From the NCBI GenBank assembly GCA_024362935.1, contig JANCRA010000004.1:19228621-19292620 (forward strand): a stretch of 64,000 nucleotides of DNA, written 5' to 3'. Below the pieces are notes generated by a model. The model saw nothing but the letters and a program-made list of their open reading frames with translations, was not told where the DNA came from and searched no databases. Origin of the DNA: Setophaga petechia (lineage: Eukaryota; Chordata; Aves; Passeriformes; Parulidae). Numbering within the stretch: position 1 is the stretch's first letter; every line of letters starts with the position of its first letter. Below, piece by piece: positions 1 through 11,300 of the stretch. The position numbers and the translations under genes were made by a program.

Positions 1-3000
1 TATCACTATTTATTATTCTGATTTTCTAACAATGTATTTTTTAATAAGGTAGCATGCTGCATGTCAGAAGAAAGCAGTAGAGAAGTTTGGGCTACTGTGT
101 TTTGAAACTGAGTATTATTTGAAAGCAGTTTAAAGTGACAAAAATCAGTGGCGGGAAACCTGAGAAGTGGAAGAAGTTTTTCTAAAAACATTCGTAGCTG
201 AGGGAAATTGAAAAGCTGTGTAAAAATTGTCCAGTAAAATTACCTTTGTGTAGATTTCGAAGACTGAAACTGTTCTGACTAATTCTGCAACTTCAGCTCT
301 AGGTTTTTTTCCTGCAATTGAAGATAAACATGATACTTGTAACAGTTGATTTCCTTATGTAATTATCTGCACCACTGTCATAACACGTGCATAGTCTTCT
401 AATTTCAAGTGTCCAACTGTGCATGTTATTCCACAAATATGGATATACAAAAGCAAAATGGGCATCTTTGATCACAACATGATGCTTTTGGACAGGCTGA
501 CATTGCAATGAAAACATAATATAAGGATATAATAAATGATAGTATCAAAATATTCCATCACAATATCATCAAATTTAAGCAACCCACTATAAATGCGTTT
601 TAACTGTGGTAAAACAGCTCATATGTCATGAGACCACCTTTAAACTAGATCTTAAATTTGACTGTAGGTTAGTCACAGAGCAACAATAGAGAAAAACTAT
701 TTTGGAAATCTTTTCCACGTCTATTAAAAAATTGCTTGGGTAAACTAAAGTTTAGAAAGCAATTATTCCATAATATATAGTAACTTTTCAGATTTTGTCT
801 TCAAGAAACCACGTTTGGTAAAGTTAGGTGATCAAACTTGAAAAATGTGCACAGGACATGACCAATTACTGTATTACATAAATATTTTGAAAGCATGTTT
901 TTGCTAGACATATGTGTCCTAGATATCTATTTATCTGGTGAAGTGTAACAGTTCAGATGGAGTCATATATGGCTTACAGGCTAAGTAAAAGTGCCAAACA
1001 GACACCTTACTTCAAATAAATAATTTCTCTTTGAAAAATTACCTAAATGCATATTTGTATGATGGATTATCACTACAGCTCTGGCATAGTAATTTGAGTT
1101 TGTAAATTTAAAACCCTTTTTAGAAAGGTGTTTAAATATAATAATGATGAAAGTGGTCTGTTGGGGAAATTATAACTGCCTTTAAAATTCCTCTCTAAAG
1201 GTATGTGTCCAGAAAATTAATATTATAACAGATCTGTAACGGAGTATTTTTTCTTCTAACCTATAGAATACTATTTTTTTATTCATTATGAAGGTATATA
1301 AAGATATTGGATCAAAAGAGTTCTTAGGACTAAAATTGTTTTTTACATCAATCACGTTGCTATTAAATCTGATTTCCCTTCTGTTCAATGACTAGAATTC
1401 TGCTCTTTGTAAGAAGTACAGCCCAGGCTCTAGATAACAAACCAGAGCTTTTTTTTTTCCCCAGCATTGAAGCTTTTACTGTAACATAGTCTATTGACTT
1501 GCTGCCAATCATTAAGTTTCATAATTTTATTTTTTTGCAACTCTCAAAGGAAATCTGATTTCTTACCTCTTTACGGGGATTTTGATGCCATATTTTTTTA
1601 AAAAAACCCTCACTACAGCTTGTAAAAGAGTAATATGTGAGTGTAATCATAGCATGAGATTTTTCATTCATTGTGGTATGCTAATTAATTGAGGTGTTGA
1701 AAGCAGTATGTTTAAATTTGTCCTCAATATTTGTTATCCAGAGTAAAACCCATTTGTAGCTTGGAGCTTACTGATTTAATTTTTTTTACACACAGAAGTT
1801 TTTTTTAGAACATCACAAGTTGTTTGTGTATTTCAATACTGCTGTAATAGTTTTAATGAATGATTCTTATTTTGAAAAGAATTTTGTGTGTGGTCAGTTG
1901 ATTATAGTGTACAAAGAAGAGGCTGTTAATTGGTGTATTAGCCTTCACTGAGTTCTCATTTCAGGTTGGCTGGTACGCTGAGATCTCATTTGTACATTGG
2001 CTTTTTAAGGGTTCTCTTTTGGTAGGGAAGAGCCCAGAAGGACTGAAAAACTAGAGTATTACATATCTTACTTCCTAGTCCTGCTGGTTATCTCATCCTC
2101 GTCAGACCTCTAAAATTTAGAAAAACTCAGGGCACTACCTCATGTTAACTATATACTTGAAACAGTCATCTAAATTTGCTTCTGTTTGAGTTCTTGATGA
2201 AGGTCTAGCATAGCCTAGGAGTTTATAGTGGCTGCAATACAGCTTGTGGTGAAATCAGGAAATCAAAAGAGTTCATATCAAAGGGACCTGTTGAAGTAGG
2301 TGTTAAGAGACAACAATTGATTTTTCTTCAGCAGTGGTAGCTGAGGAAAGGGGAATCTTTCAAGAATGTGTCTTTATACATATGATTGAGACTGGATTTG
2401 TTGAAATATGAATATACACACACCCTTCAGCCTCTCTCCAAATATATATGATTTAGTGTGTCTGTAGATAAGGGTCTCTGCCTCAATGTGTGTGTGTTTA
2501 TATATGCATTTATACTCTTCCTTAAATGATTAAAAGAGAGTGTTCTAAATCTCCGAGATACTGAAATGGCCATTCAGTGTGTTAATTTTTTTATTCTATA
2601 ATTATGCTTTGCATATGATGCTTTCACATATTATAAGACCTGATTAAATTTTTGTTATTTTCACACAATGTAGTGCATTGGTAAAGGGCAGAAGAGCTAC
2701 GCATCACTGAGTTTTCTTTTCTTTGTTTAGGGGAATACAGAATGTCATTCTTTTACCATTTTTAAAAGAATTGCAAGTATTGATATACTGATGCCTGATG
2801 TTTTATTGCTGGAAGTTCTTTAATGTTGAATTATCTGTTTGACTGAATGTTGAGACTTATTGAAATATGAATCATGTTCCCATCAATGTACATTCAGTGT
2901 GTGTTTTCTGGCTATTTTCTTACAGGCTAACATTTGAAGAGTATTAAGTGTTTGATTTCAATTGATGATAAAATATATTTTTAAAAACCCAAATACATTC

Positions 3001-3374
3001 CATAATTAGCATGGTATGTGTTTCCTAGTAACAGTGACAGGGAGACTGGAAAACATTTGTTTATTTGATGAAAAAGAAATCTGGTAATTGTAATGAAGAG
3101 GGTGTAAAAGTTCTCTATAAGTATTTGTAGCACTTCAAATACAGGAGGATATTTTTTTCTAACACTTACTTGGGCAGAATACCTGAGAAAATATGCTTTG
3201 TTTCTTTCTATTAAATATGACTATTGGCTCTCAGGTACCAAAGTAAGTGTTTAAAACAAGAAGAAAACATTTGCAAATACTTCATATACATACCTTTGTG
3301 AAGGGAATTTAACACTAAATGTAAATTCTCTTTTTGCTTTGTTTTTTTTTTTTATTCTTTATTTATCATTCCAG
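1..3374. other. Unique AT-rich stretch, no gene recognised
   Basis: I see no recognisable transposon and no convincing coding frame here; open frames are short and stop-rich. The sequence is strongly AT-rich with many T and A runs, as in a bird intron or gene desert. A polypyrimidine-AG acceptor followed by a very short open frame and a stop occurs at about 2925-2950, but nothing else supports an exon there. The stretch ends in a T-rich tract and an AG that could be the acceptor of the possible terminal exon at 3375. Confidence 0.5.
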
Positions 3375-3665
3375 GGAACAAGAGGTAGTTCAAACATCAG
3401 CGTGGCTCCAAGCTAGAAATTCAGCCTGATCAGAGTTCTGTCCTAGACTTTTTGGCGTTGCAAGCTGAACCTGACACATCCTACAGTGTTATGCAAAACA
3501 GAGACAGTTCTCTGTCTTCAATCTGTTTCTTCAGCCTGGATGTCACATCCAATCCCAGAAGAACAATGGAAAATGAATTTTCAGATTCTTAGTATCAATA
3601 ATCTTCTAGAAGGGAAAAATTATATTAATGTAAAATGATACAATTAAAGTGTAATTTTTTGCTAT
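3375..3665 (+). other. Possible terminal exon with 3' UTR and poly(A) signal
   Basis: A long T-rich tract ends in TTCCAG at 3374, a good splice acceptor. Read in the first frame, the exon would code a 13-residue tail (begins GTRGSS, ends VAPS) and stop with TAG at 3414-3416. The third frame gives a 17-residue tail. ATTAAA lies at 3643-3648, followed by a T-rich cleavage-like region and a GT-rich stretch near 3675-3695, so acceptor, stop and polyadenylation signal are in the expected order. I do not recognise the peptide, and no upstream exon of the same gene is visible in the first 3.3 kb, so the intron would have to be longer than that. It could equally be a chance arrangement or a non-coding transcript end. 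Confidence 0.25.
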
Positions 3666-5213
3666 CTTTGAATTGTTGCTCAGCGTTTGTATTTTTCGAC
3701 ATTAATTTTATGGTTTTATGAAAATGTGCATTTGTATGTTCACATTTCTGCACCTGTCAGTTTTGCATACTGAAGCAGTTATTTCTTTAAACTTTTATTT
3801 ATTGCAGTTGTTCATTTTTATGTAGTATATTTTTAAATGTTAAAGAATGACACATTTTGGGTAATTTTCCTCAGTCTTAAAAAAAATCAATAAGCCATTT
3901 TAGTCTCTATCTATCAAAGTTGTTTCATACTTGTCTATTTTAAAGCAGGACTGCAATACTTTAATAGGATTGAGAGAGCTATTTGAAATGTATGCCAATG
4001 ATTCCTGTCATTTCATGGCAGCCCTGCCATGGTTCACTGAGCCCCCTCTTTTCTCTTGTCAGCTCAACTGAAGACAAGCATTTAGTTGCAAACTTTAAGC
4101 AGGTTGTGCAAAACAGAAATGATGTGACTGCTTCTCTTCCTGCACAATAATGTCACTGCTGGTCAATGTGAGAAGGTCAGGTTGCTCCTTGTAAAGCTAC
4201 ATGATACCACTTGCCTATTTGAACAAGTTAAGTTAACCACTGAATCTGGTCCCTGCAGGCGCTGAAAACTCACCCTTTTATCAAGTCTGCATTTCATAAG
4301 AAAGAAGAACAATTGTGGAGAGAGGATTTCTGATTATATGTTTATATACTTTATAAGGACAGTTCCCAAACCAGTGTTGCAGGTAATACATTTAGTTTAA
4401 GCTGAAAGACTAAAAAGTAATGGCTGTTTTGACCTTCAAATAGACTCCTTTTTTGTTGTTGTTGGTAGGACCCAAGAGTGACGCCCATCTTTGATGCTGA
4501 CAGAATTTAAAGCAAGGCCATTGCCCTGCATTTTCTGCCTTGTAGCACACAAAAGTAAAATTGTATGTCAGGCCGAGATGTCGGGGAGCTGACAAGATGC
4601 CCCAGTGACATTTCAGCTGGAAAGAGCAAGTGTCTTGCAACCAAGTGGTCAAATATCAAATAATAGGTCAAGCAGGAAGGAGCTGAGTTCTAACCACAAA
4701 GAGGTTTCTGGTAACTTACTTGACAAGCTTTTGGGTGCTTTGTGGCTTGACAAAGTGATGTTCTGTTGGGTATCGCTAGACAGACTGTTCTTTATCGCCT
4801 TCAGAAGATCAGACATTGACATTGATTAAACTCTTTAACCCTTAAAGGTTAAATCCTAGCATTTTCATCATTGTGAATGAAGAACAAAATAATTTTTTTA
4901 ATATACCATTTGTTTTCATATTAATCACAGAACTCCCTAGTGCTATTAACTTTTGATGTGCTGTGTGGTTTTTGACAAAAAAATTGAATGCAAAATCTAT
5001 ATAATAGATTGTTCTCAGTATGGGCCAGTGATACATTAGAAAAATAATATTGTGCATTGTGGAATTTGTAATTTCTTCTAATATGTCAAATGTAGGGTTT
5101 GATTTTAAAGCTTCATGACTACTACTGAAATTCCATTTTGGATGGAAAGGAATATATGCATAAATGTTGTATCACTTAAAATTAACGAGTCTTCCAACTA
5201 CCCTTGTTTTCAG
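3666..5213. other. Unique stretch with conserved-looking non-coding blocks
   Basis: No transposon is recognised. Two subregions, about 3940-4340 and 4440-4640, are less AT-rich and less repetitive than their surroundings and contain SOX-like ACAATTG/ATTGTT words and several surviving CpGs (for example near 4482 and 4573-4580). That texture is common in vertebrate conserved non-coding elements, but conservation cannot be seen from one genome. A short inverted repeat with 8-bp arms and a 2-base spacer lies at 4014-4031. Open frames at 4410-4652 (minus) and 4605-4829 (plus) have no recognisable features. Confidence 0.3.
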
Positions 5214-5612
5214 GTACTCTAGAATCATAGTATATCCTGAGTTGGAAGAGACCCGCAGTTATCATGAAGTCCAAATCCTAGCCTTGCAGGACAATCCCAT
5301 GAGTAACAGCATATGCCCGAGAGCACTGTTCAAATGCTTCTTGAAGTCTCTCAGGCTGGTGCTGTGACTACCTCCCAGGAAAGCCTTTTCCAGTACCCAA
5401 CCACCCTCTGGATGAAAATCCTTTCCTTGATATCCAAGGAAACTAAAACTCCCCTGACACAACTTAAAGCCTTCAGTTCTCTTGGGTCCTGTCACTGGTC
5501 ACTACAGAGAAGATATCAGTGCCTGCCCCTCCTCTTTTCCTCTTGAAGAAGTTATAACTGCAATGAGGTCTTCTTAGTCTTCTCTTTTCTAGGCTGAGCA
5601 AAGCAAGGCACT
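5214..5612 (-). mobile_element. CR1 LINE 3' fragment
   Basis: On the plus strand the element starts with the reverse complement of the CR1 3' tail (AGAATCATAG), followed by the typical 'gttggaagagacc' text of the avian CR1 3' UTR. It continues with degenerate 3' UTR and a few last reverse-transcriptase codons. It is truncated at its 5' end, as most avian CR1 copies are, and carries many substitutions. The open frames here on both strands are remnants or shadows of this element, not host genes. The upper boundary is approximate. Confidence 0.8.
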
Positions 5613-7384
5613 CCTAATAGGCCATATAATTTTCAACAGAAGACCTTTAATCTAAGGGAGGTTCAAATGTTCAGGTATTTTCTATTGGACAGTCCATTGC
5701 TCATAGCCTTGTTGTAGATGTATGTTTGTATAACAATACAGAGCCATGAAATGCCAAATAATAAATCTTGAAGAACTCTTACATGTAAGAGTCAGCTGAC
5801 AGAGGAAGAACATTGATTTTCTTTGTGTATTTAGTCTTGAATAGGGAAGAAGGAAGTTTTCATTTTCGTCCACGTGGGTTGGCTCCACTCTTTCACTACA
5901 GTGACTGTTCTTAAAGGCACCACAAGTACTGTATTCTGCTTTTCCAAATTTAGTGTCAAAGATCTATTAATATGAAAAATAAAAGAATATATTTCACTGA
6001 TCATTTTTCTCTCTATTCTGTATAGATGCATTTAAGCACTTTTAAAACTATATTCTCTATAAAACTATAAAACTATGGCATTTTATAGTTTGAGACAGAA
6101 AATGGCTACTTTTTGCTGTATAGTCTCAAACTGCTGAAGATTTGCAGCCTACTTGTACTTTTCCCATCATTGCGAGTGGTATTGTGCATGTAGAGACAGG
6201 AAAAGGATTTCTTTCTGAAATCCGTATCTTACTGAGATTAGGAGTATCTCCTCTAGTTACAGCTCCAGGCATGGTTTTATGTCATTTCACAGGTATCATA
6301 ACAATAGCAAACTGAGTGGAGTTAATAGGATGATCTAACAAGCTATCATTTATCGCAAGAACTAGTTTGTAAGTTTTCATTGAAGGAGAGCATCTACCTC
6401 ATTCACTGTATTTAAATATTGACTAACTGTGAATTTTGTACCATTTCTCTTAAAGCGATCCACTTAGAAGAGACTTTGAAATATATTTTATTTGGCTGTC
6501 AGAGGTCCCATTTGTAATGAAAATCTCCTCTTTCTTACATTGTGAAGAAGCTGAGAGTAGTAAGCTGCATTATCTTTAGTGTGATACTCCTGAGTTGCCT
6601 TTCCTTGGCAAAAGTGAAAGTGAAATTTGGTTTCATTTGGTAAAGTGAAATTTGATATAAATTCCAAGTAAGTAGAAGATTCCCTGTTAGTAGTTTACAA
6701 ATGTAGTTTGTAGCTTACCAAAGCATATTTTTCCCTATCTTTTGGGGACACAATAAAAGTCATGCTTGCATAGAATGTGGCAAGACAGTACAGTAACAGT
6801 AGCTTTTAACAGACCATCCTGTTTTATACCATTTGCTCTGCCTTGCTTTGAAAATTACAGAGCTTTTGGTCTTGATCCTTACTTTCAAAGCTTTTCATTT
6901 TTAGCCTGGAATTTAAAGAGGACTAGTTTCACTTATTTCATCTCGGCACTCCTTCGCAAGAACAACTAGTTTCCTTAGAAGAAACACTGTATTTGGTGGG
7001 GTTAAAATAATCTCCATAGTTTTTGAATGTGGTGCAACAAATTATTGGCTTTCTGGTCAGTCTCAAAATTAATATTAATTTATTTACCAACCAAGCAACA
7101 CATGTCTGAAAAGAGACTGTATAATACATTATTTTTCCCTGCAGTAGGTTTTATAGCTCTTAGTACAAGTTGTATCTGTGCCTGTGTGCACACTATGTAT
7201 GTCTTTCTCAGCAAAGATTTGGGTTATTGGGCTGACAGTATTATCACTCCATACACTAGTAGTACAGAGGGGTTTTTTGGCTCCTGTCTCCCACAGCTAA
7301 ATTTTTTTTATTCAGCAGAATTCAATGACTGTCAAGTTAAATAGGCATTTATGGGAGTATCCTCCATTGTAAAAGATCTTGTAT
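5613..7384. other. Unique AT-rich stretch, no gene seen
   Basis: No transposon or gene is recognised. Small structures are present near 6062-6132: an 11-bp inverted repeat (6062-6072 with 6081-6091, 8-base loop), partly overlapped by a 10-bp inverted repeat with a 26-base loop (6087-6096 with 6123-6132). A short local duplication containing GTGAAATTTG occurs near 6620-6655. The 105-codon plus-strand frame at 7027-7344 is unremarkable in composition and I give it no function. Confidence 0.5.
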
Positions 7385-8345
7385 GCTTTTACCAAGTTAC
7401 ACCAAGGGAGCTGAGGTTTCAAGGCTCTGAAGATATCTGTTCCAGCACCCCTGCTTAGTCAGCTACAACAGGTTGGTGAACATTGCCTTTTGTCCTGTCA
7501 CTAGGCACCACAGAGGATAGTGTGGCTTCATATTCTTTACAGGTATTTACACAAGTTGGTAAGATCTCCCTGAGCCTTCTCTTCTACAAGCTAAAAAAAT
7601 CACAGCTCTCTTAGCCTCTTCTCTTATGAGAAAAAACTATGCTTCAGTCATTTTATTAGTCATCTTTTTGGTCCTTCACTGGACTCGCTTCTGTATTTCC
7701 ATCTCTTTCATGCGCTAGGGAGGTCTGCACTGGTGCCATTACTACAGATACAGAGTCGTCAGTGCTGGATTAGAGGAGAATGATTGCCTCACTTGACTTG
7801 CTGTGTGCCTGCTTTTTTGCCAGGGCACATTTCTGCCTCATAGTAAGCAGGAAGACCAATAACCTCCAGGTACTTTTCTGCCAAACTTCTCCCCAGACAG
7901 TTGGGCCCCAGTCAGTCTCGGTTCCCTGTATCCTGTCCTGGTGCTGGAGGTAGTTCTCCCCAGGCAGAGCAGCCTTTCTTCTCTTTAATTTCATCAAGTT
8001 CCTATCAGCCTTTCTCTGGTCTGTCAAAAGTCCCTCTGGATGGCAGCAAACCCTTCTGATCTGTCAACCATTTCTCCCAGGTTAGTGTCGTCTGCAAACG
8101 TGAGGATTTTGCAGTGGCTCACATTATCCAGGCCATTAACAATGTTATGAGTCTGTATTGGTCCCCATATTGACCCCTGGGGTACACCACTAGTGACTGG
8201 TCTCCAGGTGACTTTGTGGCACTAATCACCATCCTTTGAGCTTACTAGATCAGGCAGTTTTTCAGCTGACTTACTGTCCATGTGTCTAGTCCATAATTCC
8301 TTACTCAACAAGTAGGACATCTTATTTTGTAAAGGGCTCTCCAAG
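7385..8345 (-). mobile_element. Old CR1 LINE fragment (RT C-terminus and 3' UTR)
   Basis: The plus strand reads as a degenerate antisense CR1: 'cctgtcactaggcaccacag', then 'aggtacttttctgcc', 'ctctctggatggcagcaaa'-like words, and 'tgacccctggggtacaccac', in the order expected for the end of ORF2 read backwards. It is more diverged than the copies at 15 and 26 kb, with many indels, so it is probably an older insertion. No intact frame remains, and the minus-strand frame at 7770-8027 is a relic of the RT region. Confidence 0.8.
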
Positions 8346-11300
8346 TTTCCAAACACTGCTAAAACCCTGGATTAAGTGAAAGGCAATACTTTACATAACC
8401 TCTTTGTCAATTAGGTCAGTCTGATCATTTGATCACTTATAAGAGCATCTGATCATTCTGCAGTTATTCTGTACTTGAAAGGTTTTCCAATGCTTTAAAT
8501 TTAAGATGAATTTGCATGTACTATAACTAAGCTCCTAAAAATTTGAACTCTTTTCTGATATACAAAATTGCTTTAGTAGCATTTTTCTCCTTGTTTTTTG
8601 TAGTTCTTTGATGAATCTCCAGTGAATAAACCCCAAAAAGCCCCTGGCAGCTTCAAGGTTTGGATATAATCTATATGTGAAGAGCACCTCTCCTACTGCT
8701 GGTGATGGAACACCAAGCTTACTCAGCATTTCTTTCTCCATTCTGTTGTTGCTTAGCCTTGAAATCCAAACTAACAAAGGAATCTATTAGGACATTCTAT
8801 CCTATCTTTTAATCTTGCCCAGTATGAAATTAGTAGATTTTGTCTGACTTGACTTCGCTTTGGTCTTTGTAATCTGACCATTTTTGGACAATCATTTTGC
8901 ATCATACTCTCCATACGGCCTAGAAATGTACCTCAGTATTTAATCAGAAAGTGTTTCACTGTCTTCTTTCCTCTTTCCTGAGTATTCAGCTAAAACAATG
9001 GAACCTACAGTGATTTTTGCATAAATTATTTAACATCTTTATGTACAAAATGGAACTGGAAAAATTACATTTTCTTATAGGTACTCTGACTCTACTATGA
9101 CTTCAGTTTTACAGATTTAGACGTGACTTTCACTTAGGTCTCTGCAAATTGTCCTTCAATGGGAGATGGAAGGTGACATGCTCTTTGTCATGCTAACATG
9201 GATCTGATTGCTGTCACGGGGAGCATCATGTAGGAATTTTGGGCAATTTATGTAATTTTATGTATTGCAGTTCAGTGCTTTACAAACCAGCCATTCAGCT
9301 ATGCATATGACACTGAATCTTTGTCTGCTATTTCTGGTGTCCAGTGACTGATGAATAAAATTGAACAAGGACAAAGCAAAATATGAGGAAGTGTCTGAAA
9401 ACGAAATTATTTCCAAGGAATGCTTAGCAGGAGGTAGGGAGATCCACCGAATAATTTTCTTCAGTTCTTTATTTACCACTTCTATTGTACCATGTTTCCT
9501 GTCTCTTCATAAGCTAATAGTACTAAAAATTATTACTGATGTCAGATTGCCTTCTCATGGCTCTACTATGCCTAATTAAAGCTTCATAAGTGGCTGGACT
9601 TCATTTTGACTAATTTCGTGAAAGTCAGTAATTAAAAAATAGAAGACATTAGATTAAAACGTTAGATTTAAAGATTAGATTTTAAGCACAAGTACTGTCA
9701 CTATTATTGTATAAGTATCCTGTTTTTTTCTTGGTAGACAAATTTTTTAATCTTCACTGCATAACAGTAACAGAAGATTGTTCTAAAATAAAGCAATGCT
9801 AATTATGTTTAAATAGTTACATTTAATTTTTGTGAAATACGGCTAGCCCACAGAGCAGTCCCACTAACTGACTTGCAGGTGTCTGAGTTGTTTAGTCCAC
9901 ACTAATGGTGTGGTCCTAAAAGTTGTGGAAACAAGGATCATGGATGCTGTACTTGTGAGCAGTGCAGTTAAGAAAGGCATGTACCTTCTACACGTTACAG
10001 GAAAAATGCTGTTAGGCTTAAAAATCTGGCACATGTGCATTGCAAAGTAAGTGGGGGCAACTTTTCAGTAACCTTCAGTGTATGCTGTGTTGACTTGCCA
10101 TTAGAACTTCATACAAAAAGTCCTTAAAATGCATGGGATTCTACTGCCACGTATGGGGAGGAACCCAAAGCTACACTCTATCCTGTGACATTCATATATA
10201 TAGCATTTTAGATTTTTGCTGACTAAAAAGCTTGTGAAAATAATTTGTAAGCCTCAGTTCGCAAGGTAACTATCACAAGAAAAGTGAGCAAATTGTGAAT
10301 TAAATATGAAATCCTTTCCTACCTCAACACCATATGAAGGCTAATAAAATTTGTTCCCATAAACAATAGCATGGGAGAAACCTTAGTTGTAATGTTTCCA
10401 GTGGTAGATAAATCCTGGTTTCAGGCTTCATTCTCAATTGGCTTACTGAAACAAATTTATGTCAGACATTTGGGGTGGGAAGCTGTATATATTAAAGCAC
10501 TGACCTTAACAAGAGTCATGCAGCTAAAATCCTGCACTGTTCTTTTAAAATGTCAGGGGTTAATGTTATTTAAATGCAGTATTTGGTGGTTTAATTGAGT
10601 CATGCTTCGTTGTCTTTTACTGCACATTAATGCCAATGAAACACTGATTGTTGACAGAAAGTTCTCTTTAGCAAAGTATACACTGACATATCATAGTGCT
10701 ATAGAAAAACCGGTGTGCAAGACGGAATAGTCATACTCTGCTGGCATAGGAATCTACTGTCTAAATGGTGACAATATCCATTATACGAAACGTGAAGTAG
10801 GCTTGCTTTTTTGTATGTTTTCAGACTGCCTCTTGAGAGAACTGGTGAGACAATTATTGAGTCTTTAGACAAAGAAATTAATCTCAAGGGGATTTTTTTG
10901 TTGGGCGTGTCACACAAGTTAGTAAATGTACGTTGAAAAGTACAATCCAAATCCTGAAGAGAGTTTTGTTATAGAATTGCCTTCTGACAGCTTTTGTAAT
11001 CTGGCATTAGGACACACTAATAGGTTTTCCTCTTGATTTTGTCTAATTTTGAAAAAAGTTAAGTTCATGTTATTTCTCTGAATACTTCTCAGTGTTAACT
11101 CTTACTGCCAGCTTAAAACCCCCAAAGAGGGAATAGATGCTGGCTTGGCAATTGAGATGTAAAAAATAGTGCAAATTGTGCATTCAAAAGCTTTTGAAGA
11201 GGAATACAGGAAGGAACAAACACTAGTAAGTTTACAAGAGCAGTGTTTGCGCTGAGTAGGATATATTTGGTGTTGTGCTCTTGCACGATGGAATAGCAAT

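Noticed and set aside
2919..2946. Acceptor-like TTTTCTTACAG followed by six codons and a stop
   Set aside because: No poly(A) signal or conserved-looking text follows, and such short arrangements are common.
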